DNA of 64,000 bases from Hymenopellis radicata (Eukaryota; Basidiomycota; Agaricomycetes; Agaricales; Physalacriaceae), in NCBI GenBank assembly GCA_015501595.1, contig JADNRX010000086.1, positions 1-64,000 on the forward strand. Reading direction: 5' to 3'. The notes beneath the pieces were generated by a model, which did not search any database, was not told the DNA's origin, and saw only the letters and a list, made by a program, of their open reading frames with translations. Below are positions 1-10,443 of the stretch, one piece after another. The translations under genes were made by a program, and so were the position numbers. Each line of letters begins with the position of its first letter. Positions within the stretch are counted from its first letter, which is position 1.

Positions 1-38
1 TGGTTACCACCATCACCCTTCCCCTCGCTGCTGCGTTC

Positions 39-363
39 ATGGCCATAGATCCACCTCATTTGAGTGGTAGCGCTATGCCTGATGCCGCCACTGCTAACCT
101 CTCCGCACCCGTCGCTGCTAATCAGTCAGCACCTGTGAGCAACCAGGTGCCATCTCCGGCTCCTGTTGCACCCTTGCCAGCATCATTTGTGTGGGCTCGG
201 TGAGTATGGTCTACTGGCTGAAGAATATAGCTCACCCGCTTGCAGCTCTTGCCGGAATACACGGGTGGAGAGACTGTGGGAGACGGTGGTGGTGCCCTCC
301 CTTGATGAGTCGACAATAGTTGAACCCCTATGGCATGACGACGTTGGAGAATCAGTGGCATGA
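39..363 (+). CDS. Small two-exon ORF with an integrase-like NTRVERLW motif
   Basis: Joining 39-199 to 246-363 gives 92 codons. The donor at 200 is GTGAGT and the acceptor ends GCTTGCAG; the join keeps the frame (CG|C). The N-terminal half is rich in Ala, Pro and Ser. After the junction comes VWARSCRNTRVERLW, which resembles the GRSVHNTRIERLW block I know from fungal integrase-core transposon proteins. The rest of an integrase domain is absent, so this is at best a fragment. The window edge may hide upstream exons. A chance exon pair is the main alternative. Confidence 0.3.
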
Positions 364-559
364 AGCACCTGTATGTGTCCTGCCATACTGGCTATGCTTC
401 CTAGTTCTGACGACTTGTAGAGGTTGGATTTAACCGCACTCCTCTTACTACCTCCTCCTCATACTCTACTGTCTCGTAACCTACTCTTGTACCTTACTGT
501 CTCGGTGAATACTAATATTCATCTCCCCTTGTCTCTCGTGGTCTTTTGTGAATTGTTTA

Positions 560-800
560 TTGCGCTCACAGGGTAGGTATCTCGCGATATGCTGGGTGCT
601 CTCTCGGCCTTGCTGAATGACCTGTTTCCTACGCGACATCTCTCTCGCCGACTCACTCTCCCTCTCTCTCGCGGACTCAGTCTCCCTCTCTCGCGCGGAC
701 TCAGTCTCTCTCTCTCTCGCGGACTTGCGATCGCACTTTGTCTCTCGCGGACTCAGGAGCTCACTTGTCTCTCGCGACTCAGACTTGTCTCGCGCTACGG
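560..800. repeat. CT-rich imperfect tandem repeat
   Basis: Roughly 22-30 nt units with the core CTCTCGCGGACTCAGTCTC are repeated about six times, strongest at 640-790, with growing divergence to the right. ORFs on both strands are only translations of the repeat (runs of RERE or SLSL). It separates the retroelement relic from the left edge. Confidence 0.7.
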
Positions 801-857
801 TCACCTTTATCACGAGACAATCTGCAGAATGCCGCGAGAAATGCTCTGACCACAGTT

Positions 858-1942
858 TCACTCGAAATCATTACTTGTTACTCGGAAAATCAATAAAGTG
901 CATTTTGACCAGGATAGACATACACCCCAAGCAAGACCAGATCCCGCAACTCCAAGGCAATCACGTCCGCGTTCGACACGTCTGCTATCACACGAGCATC
1001 TAAACTCGCCCGATAAATCACAGCCACGCCCCCCGACCCGGGCTCTGTGTCCGTTTGAAACTTTCGGCAGCAGGCCACGAGAAAGAAACCTGGAGGTGCA
1101 TCCACCGCATCTACCTCTCTCTCTCGCAGCCATGTTTCGCCAAAAAACACCACATCACAACCATCGATAACTTCTCGCACCTCCTCCTCTGCCAGCTTCC
1201 TTGCCAGATTCCCATTCACGTTCCAGTATGCGACTCGCAGAGTGTGACCACATGAAACTGCTACGCCTGTTACTGTTGGCACTACCCGCTTACACACACT
1301 TCGCCATTGCACGGTACTGCTACGATTGTCATTTCACACTAAAGTCCAATAAACAGCTGACAGCATTTACTCATCAGTGGCCAACAGCGCGAGCTTCGAC
1401 CTAAACATCTTATGCTCCGCTCCCTCGACTCCCTTCACAAACACCATCGCCTTCGCCATTGAGCGGAACTTCATCTCGATAACATTATCGAACCCTGGCA
1501 CCAGCCTTGTCGGCGCAATTGTGTCGGACCACAAGACCTTTTCGAATCAGTCAGCTGAAGCCTCACACCCGTCAAGCAAAGCACGTACACCAACCACAGC
1601 ATTGACAGCCTCCTGGGCGGCAGCGACAGCTGGCTTTCCGTCCTCAATTGGGCCATACTGCACCTTGACCACCGTGTCGAACCTCCCCTTCTTGTTTGCG
1701 ACGTCGAGACGAGTCCAAGGGGACGCCCCACCAGGGCCCGCCCTTTTCACGCCATGAAGTTCTGCGAAGGGGGACGCGCTCCCAACTGGGGCGGCAGCAG
1801 CGGTAAGCGCCGGCAACGCGAGTGGGTTCGCGTTCTCCACAGGGAGCTTCCCAGCGACCGAAGCGGCTACGTCAGCGAGACGGTCATCCATGGCGTTCGC
1901 AATGTGACGTGATCGGACCAGGTGGCACCAACCTGAGCCCAC
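858..1942 (-). mobile_element. Relic of a non-LTR retroelement (ORF1 end plus endonuclease start)
   Basis: On the minus strand an ORF1-like segment (1942-1547, Ala-rich, ending ALLDGCEASAD) is followed by the start of an endonuclease/exonuclease/phosphatase domain (1312-890). That domain shows YWNVNG, VVFFGETWL and GGVAVIYR, matching the usual N-EEP blocks of LINE ORF2. The order ORF1 then EEP is that of a LINE. No reverse transcriptase follows, and the homology stops near 858 at the CT repeat, so the copy is truncated. It differs in sequence from the LINE at 30.6-45.9 kb. Confidence 0.6.
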
Positions 1943-1949
1943 TTTGGCG

Positions 1950-2483
1950 GTGTACTCGTTCCTAGTATGTCTTTTTGTTCGCGTTATCGCTTCACTCCCA
2001 AAGTGCCAGCCTATCTACCTCTCGAACATGACGCGTATCCGTTCTCGCCCATGGACGTCTCGATATTGTGATCTGCCTAGAGGAATCGTACGTTTGTGAT
2101 CTGACGTGGTACTCTACAGTATAATTGCTTTTTGGCTAGCTGCTTTGACGTGTTGAATGTCGATAGGTTGATTGTGCGTTGTGACCTCGTTCTTTGGGAT
2201 TCCTGTTGGTTCAGGATTAAGTAGTACTGCCACGCTTGTCTTTTCGCGAGAGCCAATGCCAATTTTGACGCCATCATGGCAGTCTTTGCCTCAGCGATGC
2301 GTGGTGACAACTTGGGTTCTCAGACGATGCTGGCAAGTATAATAGTCACTTCATCCAACATCTACGGCGTCGAGCACCACGAGGTCCGCCTGAACCGGTC
2401 AGCGGCGCTCTCAGGCTGAAGTTCACGTTCGGGATGCACACGAAGTTCTGGCATGTATTGAGCTGGCACGCTGTGATGGTTTC
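1950..2483. repeat. Diverged duplicate of 5560-6170, with a secreted-protein exon relic
   Basis: This stretch aligns with 5560-6170 throughout, for example TATGTCTTTTTGTTCGCG near the left end and GTTCTGGCATGTATTGAGC near 2450. On the minus strand its right end reads CQLNTCQNFVCIP, the same exon as the last exon of the secreted gene at 6107-6433, but without the stop codon. It is therefore the decayed 3' end and downstream flank of a lost third family member. Confidence 0.6.
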
Positions 2484-3551
2484 AAACCAACAGAGTTTAC
2501 TTGAACGGATATCGATTCACCATTTCTTGCAGTTTATGTTACTCCTGCCATGCATACAGGCGGTCATGCTGCGCTTTCGCCTTGTTTGCTTGTAACATAT
2601 TTCTGCTCACTGCTTTCACCAGTGTTACTTACTCTCCCCGGTCTCTAATTTCGTTCGATCAGATGGGTATGTTCTATCGCTTGACTCCATTCCAATGTTC
2701 CTGACTCTCCGCCCCAGGATTCACCGCCGGTGCGGTTATGGCTTCGTCTATAGCCCGCCACGTTCCATGGAGAATTCAGGTTCATAGAATCGACTTTCAC
2801 AAGACAACGAGGTGTGTGGATAGTAGTTCATTTCTGAGAGGCCGATAGAGGGGTTCTGTGTTCGTCCAGGCGACCACGGCGATAACCACTGCAGACGCCA
2901 TTGTCAATGCGAAAGCCGAGCAACATGTGTCTGTGTTGCGCTGATACCACTTATTCGCGACTTTGCCTGTCATGCGGCGTGGACGTGCGTCTTCAGCAGA
3001 TCTTTTTATTTAGTCAGAGTCTCCAATAGTTTTGTCGACGGAGGAAAGAAGTAGTGGAAACCAAATACTACTTCTGACCTCAGTCGCATTGTGAGGATAT
3101 TGACAAGGACGAAAGGTACGTATAATCTACGGCTTCTCTCTGACTGCCGCAAAGCTGAGGAGTCCAAGTGCCGTCAGCGGTATACGAAGCAAAGCCAGGC
3201 AGCGCCCTAATACTCCGCGGTGGACTTCCGAACGATCCATCAAGTATGCGTTACGCTCTAGGGACGTGTTCAGTTGACGTGAGACTTGATAATAATGAAT
3301 GCGTACCAGGCGTTATGGCAAGAACGAAGCGTTGAGTCATGAGCCGTTGCAGTTCTTTCTCGTCTGGTAGCCGGCTCTACGAGTCGGTCAGTCAAGTGCC
3401 AGTTTTCGAGAGGGCATTACCCACCGCATCCGAGTCTAGGACGTTAACGATATCATCGTCGTGAACAACTGCTACCATGATTCCCGGGACCTAGAAAGCT
3501 CCGTCAGCACATGGAAGGTATACCAGTTTGGGGGTCATACAGATCGATGAA
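2484..3551. other. Intergenic, no feature seen
   Basis: Only short ORFs without domain-like sequence were found, and no repeat shared with other parts of the window was noticed. Compositionally ordinary. Confidence 0.5.
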
Positions 3552-4672
3552 TCAGCTGGTTGACGACGAGCGAAGGATGGAAACTCTAGATAAGGCAAAT
3601 AAGATTGGAAGAAGATTGTAGTGGAGCACAGTTAGACGCACGACAAACTCTTCCTCATAAGACTTCACTGGTGGACGAAGCGACAGTGGTAGGCAAAAGA
3701 AGAAATCGAGCGGTCGATGCCCGTCCATTTGAATCGTGGGAAGATTGAGGAAGAGCGACGGATGCATGGATATATGAAATGCGCGGAATGTCAGCGAGTG
3801 GCGCTTCGTAGCAGTGTCCTCGGCATCCTTCTTGCCAACTTGGTGCGACTGAAAGTTCCCAGTAAACTCCCCGTTGGGCACAAATATGGGGCTGGTCGGA
3901 GACGTAACCATGTCGATGTCTAGGGAGAATCGTTCCGCCGTATCAAAGACCGCGGATGCCCAGTACGACGTCTTTTCACAACCGGTGACAAGACACATCA
4001 ATCCGTTCGTCCACCCATAGTTGAGTTTATCTGATATGTGCTCATGCCATCGTCGAGCATGTTTCAAGGCATGAGCTCGAAGCTTGGATATCCCGGAAGC
4101 CGTGCATTCGTATGATGCCGCTCCTAGTGGAAGGGCGAACAGCGCGCCTTCACTTGCTGTACTTGAGACTCTAAGTTTATTTGGTCCGTTACTACAAAGG
4201 ATAGCGTGAACAAACGCAAAACAGAAAACAGAAAACAGAAACACACGTACAGCTCTTCGATAACCAATGGCTTATCCTTGTCGCATGTAGCTCCGAATAC
4301 GCCTGGCGATGGAAAGCGCAAAGGATCGACAGTAAAGTCGGTAGATGGATCGAGGTGCAGCTGCTCGAAATCCGGCGGCGCGCCGTAGGTATTTCGAAAG
4401 TCGTCTTTAGGTAGCGTCACGTTCCACAGGTATGAAACTTCTCCCATGGATGTCCTCAAGAAGAGGTCTCCGATCAACATTCCTTCATCCCAGTACCCGT
4501 TCGTTCTACCAGTTCCCAAGACATCCCTTGCTCTCCGTGGAGAAGGACTCCACAGTGCATTTCCTTTGGCAGCGGAGTAAAAGATACGGTTGAACTTGTC
4601 GCTGGGCTTCCTGTATCCGTGTTTCGGCATGAGAGGGAAAGAACAAGCGACGTATTGTGGCTCCGCTCTCAC
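3552..4672 (-). CDS. Uncharacterised basidiomycete family protein, two or more exons
   Basis: Exon 1 runs 4672-4251, then an intron with donor GTACGT and acceptor TTTGTAG, then exon 2 from 4191; the join keeps frame (CT|T). Exon 1 has a glycine-rich entry region and IGDLFLRT..LWNVTLPKDD..YGAPPDF. Exon 2 has SSTASEGALFALPLGA, SKLRAHALKHARRWHEHI and NGLMCLVTGCEKT.YWASAVF. I recognise this order of blocks from large, lineage-specific hypothetical families of Agaricomycetes, where the VTG(C/W)xK block is typical; no function is known to me. The start chosen is the first ATG of the open frame. The 3' part after about 3900 is less convincing and may contain another intron. Confidence 0.55.
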
Positions 4673-4741
4673 GGTTGGTTGAAGTTGATTTCCGTGTGTG
4701 TCCTTACGTTAATAAACATGAGTGAAGCTATGGAGCCTGAT

Positions 4742-5191
4742 TCAAGCAGATGAAGTATCGAAGGCGTAGAATGTCCGTCGGGTTGTCATTCCTACGTATC
4801 GGACACGATGGCGGAAGGAAAGACGGAAATGCAGCACGTGATCGTACTCTCCTTGGTTTCCGCCGTCATCATGGTCTTTGGCATACTCCTTCTCCTCACT
4901 AGCTAAGACGGCCACCAGACCACGAAATTTGCGGAAAGGACGCCGCACCCGGCAACGCAACCGGAAAAGCCTGTCCCTCTTGGAAAGTGCCTGTGAAAAC
5001 GGATGGGTCCAGACATCCCCACAAATAGTGCAGCACATGCACAGATTTTGGCTGTCAGAGAGTCGCACAGTCCATTGGCATCGAACAGCAAGGATTAGTT
5101 GGACCGTTCCTCGACGTGCCGGGATATGGAGGGATACTTTTTGGGGTGTCTTGCAGTGGCGAATACCAACGGTGCGTCTTTCATTTCCCAT
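4742..5191 (-). CDS. Member 1 of a dispersed acidic-motif ORF family
   Basis: A 149-codon frame contains GLVAVLASEEKEY..DHDDG..GEYDHV followed by an FR-rich tail. The same motif in the same frame recurs at 9962-10115 and 17409-17828 on the minus strand. Several cysteines lie upstream (CMCCTICGDVW). The product is not recognised. No signal peptide or transmembrane segment is obvious. Because the DNA around the motif is also conserved, the alternative is a non-coding dispersed repeat that happens to stay open. Confidence 0.35.
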   Translation of the reverse strand: MGNERRTVGIRHCKTPQKVSLHIPARRGTVQLILAVRCQWTVRLSDSQNLCMCCTICGDVWTHPFSQALSKRDRLFRLRCRVRRPFRKFRGLVAVLASEEKEYAKDHDDGGNQGEYDHVLHFRLSFRHRVRYVGMTTRRTFYAFDTSSA

Positions 5192-5559
5192 GCTTTCCTT
5201 TTTACAACGAATATTGCAGATACCCTAGTCATTTAGACCGACTCGGAGCGCGATCCATTTATCCACTGTCCATGCATCATTCGCTAATTGTCCATGGATT
5301 CAACAATATGCGCTTCTCTTTTCCGCTTCAAAGCCGTTCACGTATCCTCAAGTCCGCCGAACCTGGGTTCCATAGCCACGCTCCCCCTATCCTCGCGACT
5401 CGCAAAGGCGCGGATTTCCACCACCGCTCTGTTCTCGCGCAAAACGTAAAATGTTTACAAGCAGCGCGCATGCACAGCGAGTAGCGTCGAGCTGACGGAA
5501 TGGCCCAGAAAACTATGGAGGTCTTGGGGCTCGGGATCGGGGATGTAACTGTCCCCCTG

Positions 5560-6170
5560 TTACTAGTTCTTCGTATGTCTTTTTTGTTCGCGTCGCCCTT
5601 CACTTCTGACTGGTACTGGTGGCAGTCTACCTGCCTCTCAAACACGTTGCCCGTTACCCTTCGTCGGCTTATCAGTGTACTATTTGAGCCTGATGGGCTC
5701 GTCTCTCCTTCGTACCCATCACATTGGTTGTCTTCTTTGATCTGTCGTGCTCCCTTCAGGACGCCCGTGCGGATCCATCTGCTGAACATACGAACAAAAC
5801 GTGAATTGGCGAACGTCCCACAGGTACGTCGCTTTTTTTGATTAGCTGCTTTAAAAGTGCTCAACACCGAGCGCGTTTCGAGGTCGTTCTTAGAGTCCTT
5901 GTCGCGCCGATTGAATAGCACGGCTATGCTTGTCTTTTAAATTTCTAAGCCCTTTGAATGCCACTTGCACTTGAACATCGTTTTCGGCTCGGATGTGCCC
6001 GGGACTTGGTAAGACGAGGGTTGCAAGCGTCATTATTACAGTGCTATATATATTGAAGAAGTCGAAGGACATGAGGACCGACCAGCGGCGCCCTCAGGCT
6101 GACCGACTAGTTCGCATGCGGGACGCACACCAAGTTCTGGCACGCGTTGAGCTGGCAGGCTGTGAAGGTT
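5560..6170. repeat. Partner copy of the 1950-2483 duplication
   Basis: Aligns over about 0.55 kb with 1950-2483, with both substitutions and indels. It includes the last exon of the secreted gene below and the flank downstream of it, so the duplicated unit is anchored on that gene. Confidence 0.6.
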
Positions 6171-6433
6171 TCCATCAGTATATCCTTTCAGCGACGAGGA
6201 GCAAGTATCCCTCACTTCCTTGGGAGTCGGCGAAGGCGCAGCTGTGGCCGACGTCGTAATGGTTGGAGCCATTGCATGCGTCGACTAGCATGAGAGTAAG
6301 CGCTTTGACCGCGATATTGTTTAGGAAACTCACTATCGTTATCAGCGGTCCTCTTATGAACCGCCGCGGTGGCGCCGCTGGTCAGTACGGCGACGGCGAA
6401 CAGGAGGTTGACAGAGAATTTGAGCATGAACAT
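6107..6433 (-). CDS. Small secreted cysteine-rich protein A1
   Basis: Three exons (6433-6334, 6284-6216, 6159-6107) join in frame to 73 residues. Donors are GTGAGT and GTGAGG; acceptors end TAG and CAG. Residues 1-23 form a signal peptide (MFMLKFSVNLLFAVAVL..) followed by a KR pair that could be a processing site. The mature part holds DACNGSNHYDVGHSCAF and ends CQNLVCVPHAN, five cysteines in all. Gene A2 at 7597 has the same exon plan, including a 69 nt second exon. A second in-frame ATG at 6427 is an alternative start. Probably exported; role unknown. Confidence 0.65.
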
Positions 6434-6619
6434 GGTTGTCGAAAGAGGAACGATGAGAGTCGTTAGTTCTTTTGTCGAAGTGAGGATTGGTATGAGTTTC
6501 TTCCTTCAGGTCTCTGCTCTTAAATACAGTCAGACTGACCTCGGTGTTGCCCTCCTTCTCAGATACCGTCTCCTAGGATTGGCATGGCCTCTAGAGAGTC
6601 GTCACTCGAACTCGCCACA

Positions 6620-7113
6620 TCAATACGACCCGGACCAAATTAACTTGTCGGTAAGAAAGGACCTCAACTAGCAGAGTAACACCCGAATTGACTTTGTCTA
6701 CAGGTCGAATGTTTCGGCGCTGGTTGTGGCAGGAACTGCTTCGGTCTTCAACCCGCTCGTGGCGCACGAAGGAGAGGATAGATTGTTACGCACGCTCACA
6801 GGACGAAATTAACCTATCGCCAAGGGACAACAGCGAAGGAACAGCCGAAGCTATTCCTCTGCCCGGATGCTGCTCCGACGCTCGTTGTGGCGGAAACTGC
6901 TTCGGTCTCACACCCGCTCGTGGTGCAGAAATAGAGGACAGATTGTTACGCCACATCACTATGACAGGAATCAACTTACCGTTAGGAGAGGACTTCGGCT
7001 GTTACTTCCTCGTTGAAGTTAACACTTATCTCCAGTCCGAATGCTGCTCCCGCGCTGGCTGCGGTTATGCCACAAGGCTGTTCGAAGGAATAGAGATTGA
7101 TGACATCTGGTGA
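6620..7113 (+). pseudogene. Decayed tandem array of a cysteine-rich coding unit
   Basis: Three units of about 160-180 nt repeat the pattern INLS, spacer, then CCxxAxCGxNCFGLxPARGA. Unit 1 (from about 6645) has an intron-like spacer, GTAAGA to CTACAG, before ECFGAGCGRNCFGLQPARGA. Unit 3 has GTTAGG to CTCCAG before ECCSRAGCG. In unit 2 both splice sites are lost and the spacer reads through. Unit 1 carries one extra base after PARGA relative to unit 2 and hits a stop. No convincing signal peptide was found upstream. It looks like an internally duplicated secreted-protein gene in decay. Confidence 0.4.
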
Positions 7114-7507
7114 GATCGCTATCATCTCAGTTTACTTCCTTGCTCTTGAACTCAAACCGTCGACAGCGCTTCTTGGACTGGCGATGATAAACGTGAAAAT
7201 GCCTCGTGTTTCTAGCAGGGAACGGGAAGGTTGGATTATCTTAAAGGAATAGCGCGTCATCAAGTCAGATTCACGAGGAGGTGGACCACAAGTGTCAAGG
7301 TACTTCCCGCGTCGTACTACCGTGATCAGCCCGCATCGCATGTCTTCTCAATTCAATTGCAGGATGATTTGGTGCGTACGCGGCCGGAGAAGCGTATAGT
7401 ATCCATCGTACACGTCCTGGGGAGGAGACAATGTTCTTCGTCACTAACACGGTCGCGGTGCGTAGGCAACAGTCTGGACATGCTGCTGAACCTGTACTTA
7501 CGAGCAA

Positions 7508-7516
7508 GCGATAAAA
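7508..7516 (+). promoter_or_regulatory. TATA-like box of gene A2
   Basis: GATAAAAGG lies about 85 nt upstream of the ATG at 7597, a normal distance for fungal TATA elements. Confidence 0.35.
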
Positions 7517-7596
7517 GGCTCACGTCGATGATGTATGCTCTTCATCCAACAAGTCCTCAATCTAACCAACACCAAAAGTACTCCCATTCTACCAAG

Positions 7597-7915
7597 ATGT
7601 TGTTCAAGTTCTCCACCGTCCTCTTCGCAGCTACTATCGCCACGTTCTTGTTTGCTGGTCAAACGAACGCTGTTGCGGACAATGATGGTGAGTGTCTATC
7701 GTTTCTTCGCTACGTGATGACTCACTCTTTACACCAGTCGACGCGTGTAACGGCTCTAACCACTACGACGTCGGTCATGACTGTGCCTTCGGGGAGTCCC
7801 AAGGAAGTGCGTGTTTATAGCTCTCCCATCGAGAATCGGTTCTCACACGGCGCGTATGATAGCGTGTCAGCTTAATAGCTGCCAGGTTCTGGTTTGTGTT
7901 CCGAACGCCAATTAG
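7597..7915 (+). CDS. Secreted cysteine-rich protein A2, last exon frameshifted
   Basis: Exon 1 (7597-7687) encodes a signal peptide (MLFKFSTVLFAATIATFLF..). Exon 2 (7738-7806, 69 nt as in A1) encodes DACNGSNHYDVGHDCAFGESQG. The third exon, recognisable as CQVLVCVPNAN up to the TAG at 7913-7915, lacks the codons for five residues present in A1. The only nearby acceptor (TTAATAG at 7870-7876) puts it out of frame by one base. Either the gene is a recent pseudogene, or it uses another acceptor and has a different tail. The first two exons look under constraint. Confidence 0.55.
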
Positions 7916-7948
7916 GATGTTGTAAATCTTTTCGCTCCTTCCACCATC

Positions 7949-8170
7949 ATGTCCAATCCCGACCACGATATTCCTGCGGGATACATTCTTTCCAATGCCG
8001 GCGGCGACGGTATTCCTGCCGAATATATCATCTCGCGCAACGAAGGGAAGTATCTGACAATCAAGAGCGAATGGTTCGACATTCCTACGGAGGAAGGCCA
8101 GCGTGCCCGGTACACGACCCGGCCACAAATCGCCCTCCACTGCCCGGAAAAAGCCCTCTGCTACTCCTAG
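7949..8170 (+). CDS. Short unrecognised ORF downstream of A2
   Basis: A 73-codon open frame starting in the context ACCATCATGTCC, rich in Asp, Gly, Ile and Pro, with a repeated IPAGYIL/IPAEYII motif. No domain recognised, no signal peptide. It lies 30 nt after the A2 terminal exon on the same strand, and could simply be A2 3' flank. Confidence 0.2.
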   Translation: MSNPDHDIPAGYILSNAGGDGIPAEYIISRNEGKYLTIKSEWFDIPTEEGQRARYTTRPQIALHCPEKALCYS

Positions 8171-8182
8171 AGGCAAATAAAA

Positions 8183-8283
8183 GCCTGCGAGCCAACTCTC
8201 GTAGCACAAACGAAAGCCTGCGAGCCATCTCTCGTAGCACAAACAAAAAGCCTGCGAGCCATCTCTCGTAGCACAGAAAAGAG
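8183..8283. repeat. Tandem repeat of three 33-34 nt units
   Basis: The unit GCCTGCGAGCCATCTCTCGT plus AGCACAAAC-type tail occurs three times in a row with few changes. It has no copy elsewhere in the window that I could see. Confidence 0.8.
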
Positions 8284-9681
8284 CCTCGGACATTCCGTTC
8301 TGAGCGCCGTCAAGCACCCAAATACGGCCAGACGACGAATCCTACTCCGTGGCCCGCCTTCGCCTCACAGTCCCGCCGCCGCCGTCCTCGCATTGCTCGT
8401 GCAGCGACGCGTCTAAAAGCCTTGTAAAAGGCTCTTCGGCTCTCACTCCGAGACCACGTCAGCACGGCCACGTCACTCAGTCTAGGCCCTTTCGGCAAGT
8501 CTACACACGACCCAGACACGACCATCCGGATTCCCATCATGTCGACAACTGTGAGCCATGCACGCCGGCCACGACCTGCGAATCCTGGCACTGGGCACGT
8601 CGCCATGGAACAGACCGACAGCTGGTACCTCGCGCCCAGCAAGAGGCCGCTGGACGGAGGACAACGACAACCGCAAAGCCATTTGCTCCACGCCCACCAA
8701 CCCTACCCGCTGCGAGCATGCGCCGTGACGATCAATGGTCGGACGCGCTCCCACAATTTCGACAGGTCCGTTGCTGTATGATTATCTTTGAGATCGACGC
8801 CAGTAGTGCCCTTCCTCGGTGTTTTGAACTTGACAGCAGCACTTGCCCCGGCGTTCTGGACTTTCTCTGGCAACGTGCCACCCGCTTTGTCCCGCTGCTG
8901 TTTTCGCACCCTGGCATCTCCGATGGCTGCACAGTCAGTCACGTCGGGCCGGCCTCCCGAGCTCGTCTCTTGCATTCTCTCGCCGACCATTGACCAAGCT
9001 ATTACCAGTCACATCCTCGCATTCCCGTATCACCCTCATATAAATACATACCATATTTGCTCAGCTCTTCGTGGCCCCCAAGATCAAATACAGGCTTGTT
9101 GTCGTGAACACACGGTGTAGTGTCAACTTGCAACCATGACCTTGATGATGTCCTTGAGAGTAAGTCTCATGTATATTCTTCTTGCAGTGAACATGCCTGA
9201 ATGATGAGACTTGCCCGGACATATTGGCCAAGTGCGCGTTTAATACAAGGCTGATTGAGCCAGTCACATTCCATGCGGGATGTATTGGCGGGGCCGTACC
9301 AAGACTACGCGCTTGTGATTTTCAAGTGATCTTAACATTGAAGACTTGAAGTCATTTCATATGTGAGCTATCAGTTTGGGGTGTGCGGCCTACTCACGGG
9401 AGGATGTGGTCAAATGCTGGCTTTGAGAGTCTGAGTCCTGGGACCTACAGCAGATGATCCAAAATTCATGCAATTGTTTCTTGTGCTCTTGTATTTCTTT
9501 GGCGACTGACTGTAGGTCAGTTTCGGGGCCTTGAGCCCCTGACTGTGTACCAGAGGCGTGCGGCGACCTTCTTAAATGCGGAGATATCCCCGCGCGTACT
9601 TAGTACATGGGTGGAAGCCGGACTTCGCCACTCGTAACGCTTTCACACCCGGCCGTTCCTGACGGGACCGCTTGCCGGATT
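8284..9681. other. GC-rich then AT-rich intergenic stretch, no confident gene
   Basis: 8300-9000 is GC-rich and open on both strands (for example minus 8990-8703 and plus 8349-8993), but neither frame shows recognisable domains. A decayed retroelement 5' region is possible. 9000-9680 shows nothing. Confidence 0.4.
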
Positions 9682-9702
9682 CTACCTACCTACCTACCTA
9701 CC
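9682..9702. repeat. (CTAC)n microsatellite
   Basis: Five CTAC units in a row; a same-length run of the same motif is at 24954-24974. Confidence 0.9.
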
Positions 9703-9961
9703 CCACCAGTCTAAAGCTGTCAAAATTGAATTGTTCATGCTCTTTTGAAACACCGATTGATGTACAAGATATTCGGGCGGTGTGTTCGATATGGAGTTCC
9801 TGTAAGGAGTCGAAAGATGCGTTTTCCTGTGGTGATAAGTACCAATTGAAAGTAGTGATCGGACTTACAACAATAAGTATCGCTTGAGTGCAGGCCTACA
9901 TAAACTAAATAGGGGTCGCAAGCATTTGTAGTCGTTGGCCTTGAAGGATCTCGACGCGGTT

Positions 9962-10115
9962 CTATTTCTTTTGTGCAGCAGAAGGATTTAAGGATTCTGA
10001 GGAAAGTACCACGTGATCGTACTCTCTTCCCCTTTCGCCATCATCTAGGTCGTCGACGTACTCGCTCTCTTCGCTACCCACGACGGCCACCAGACCATCG
10101 CTATCGCTGGAGGGC
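9962..10115 (-). pseudogene. Member 2 of the acidic-motif family (partial)
   Basis: On the minus strand the frame reads DGLVAVVGSEESEYVDDLDD then GERGREYDHV and ends at the TAG at 9964-9962. The upstream part of the frame is interrupted, so this looks like a fragment. It lies about 330 nt upstream of the F-box gene on the other strand. The DNA core CACGTGATCGTACTCTC is shared with the copies at 4.8 and 17.5 kb. Confidence 0.35.
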
Positions 10116-10443
10116 CAGCGTTAAACAGACTACAGTGGCAGTATCTGAGGCGCCGGACCGTGTTCCGAATGGCCGTCGAGAGGGCACGTAGTTAAGTTTT
10201 GTTTTCAGCATGAAGACATTTCTCTGACGTTCGAGACTGCTTCAGGAGGCGCTTCTCTAATTGTTCTCTAGCGCGAACAATACAACCTGCGGCCTATTGT
10301 TCTGCTATTGTTTTAGACCAAGCATCGCTTCTGGTACTATTGTCCTTTTGTTTATACTCGTCCCAGATCATGCGCCTCAATTCTGTCAGGCGTGATATAA
10401 AGCACTCGCATTCCTCTGCTCTGGTGTGTATCTCCATCTCCCC

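Noticed and set aside
5328..5921. Minus-strand ORF of 197 codons
   Set aside because: It covers the duplicated non-coding flank; the partner copy at 2 kb does not keep the frame.
8349..8993. Plus-strand ORF of 214 codons
   Set aside because: GC-rich sequence open on both strands, no recognisable motif and no splice support.
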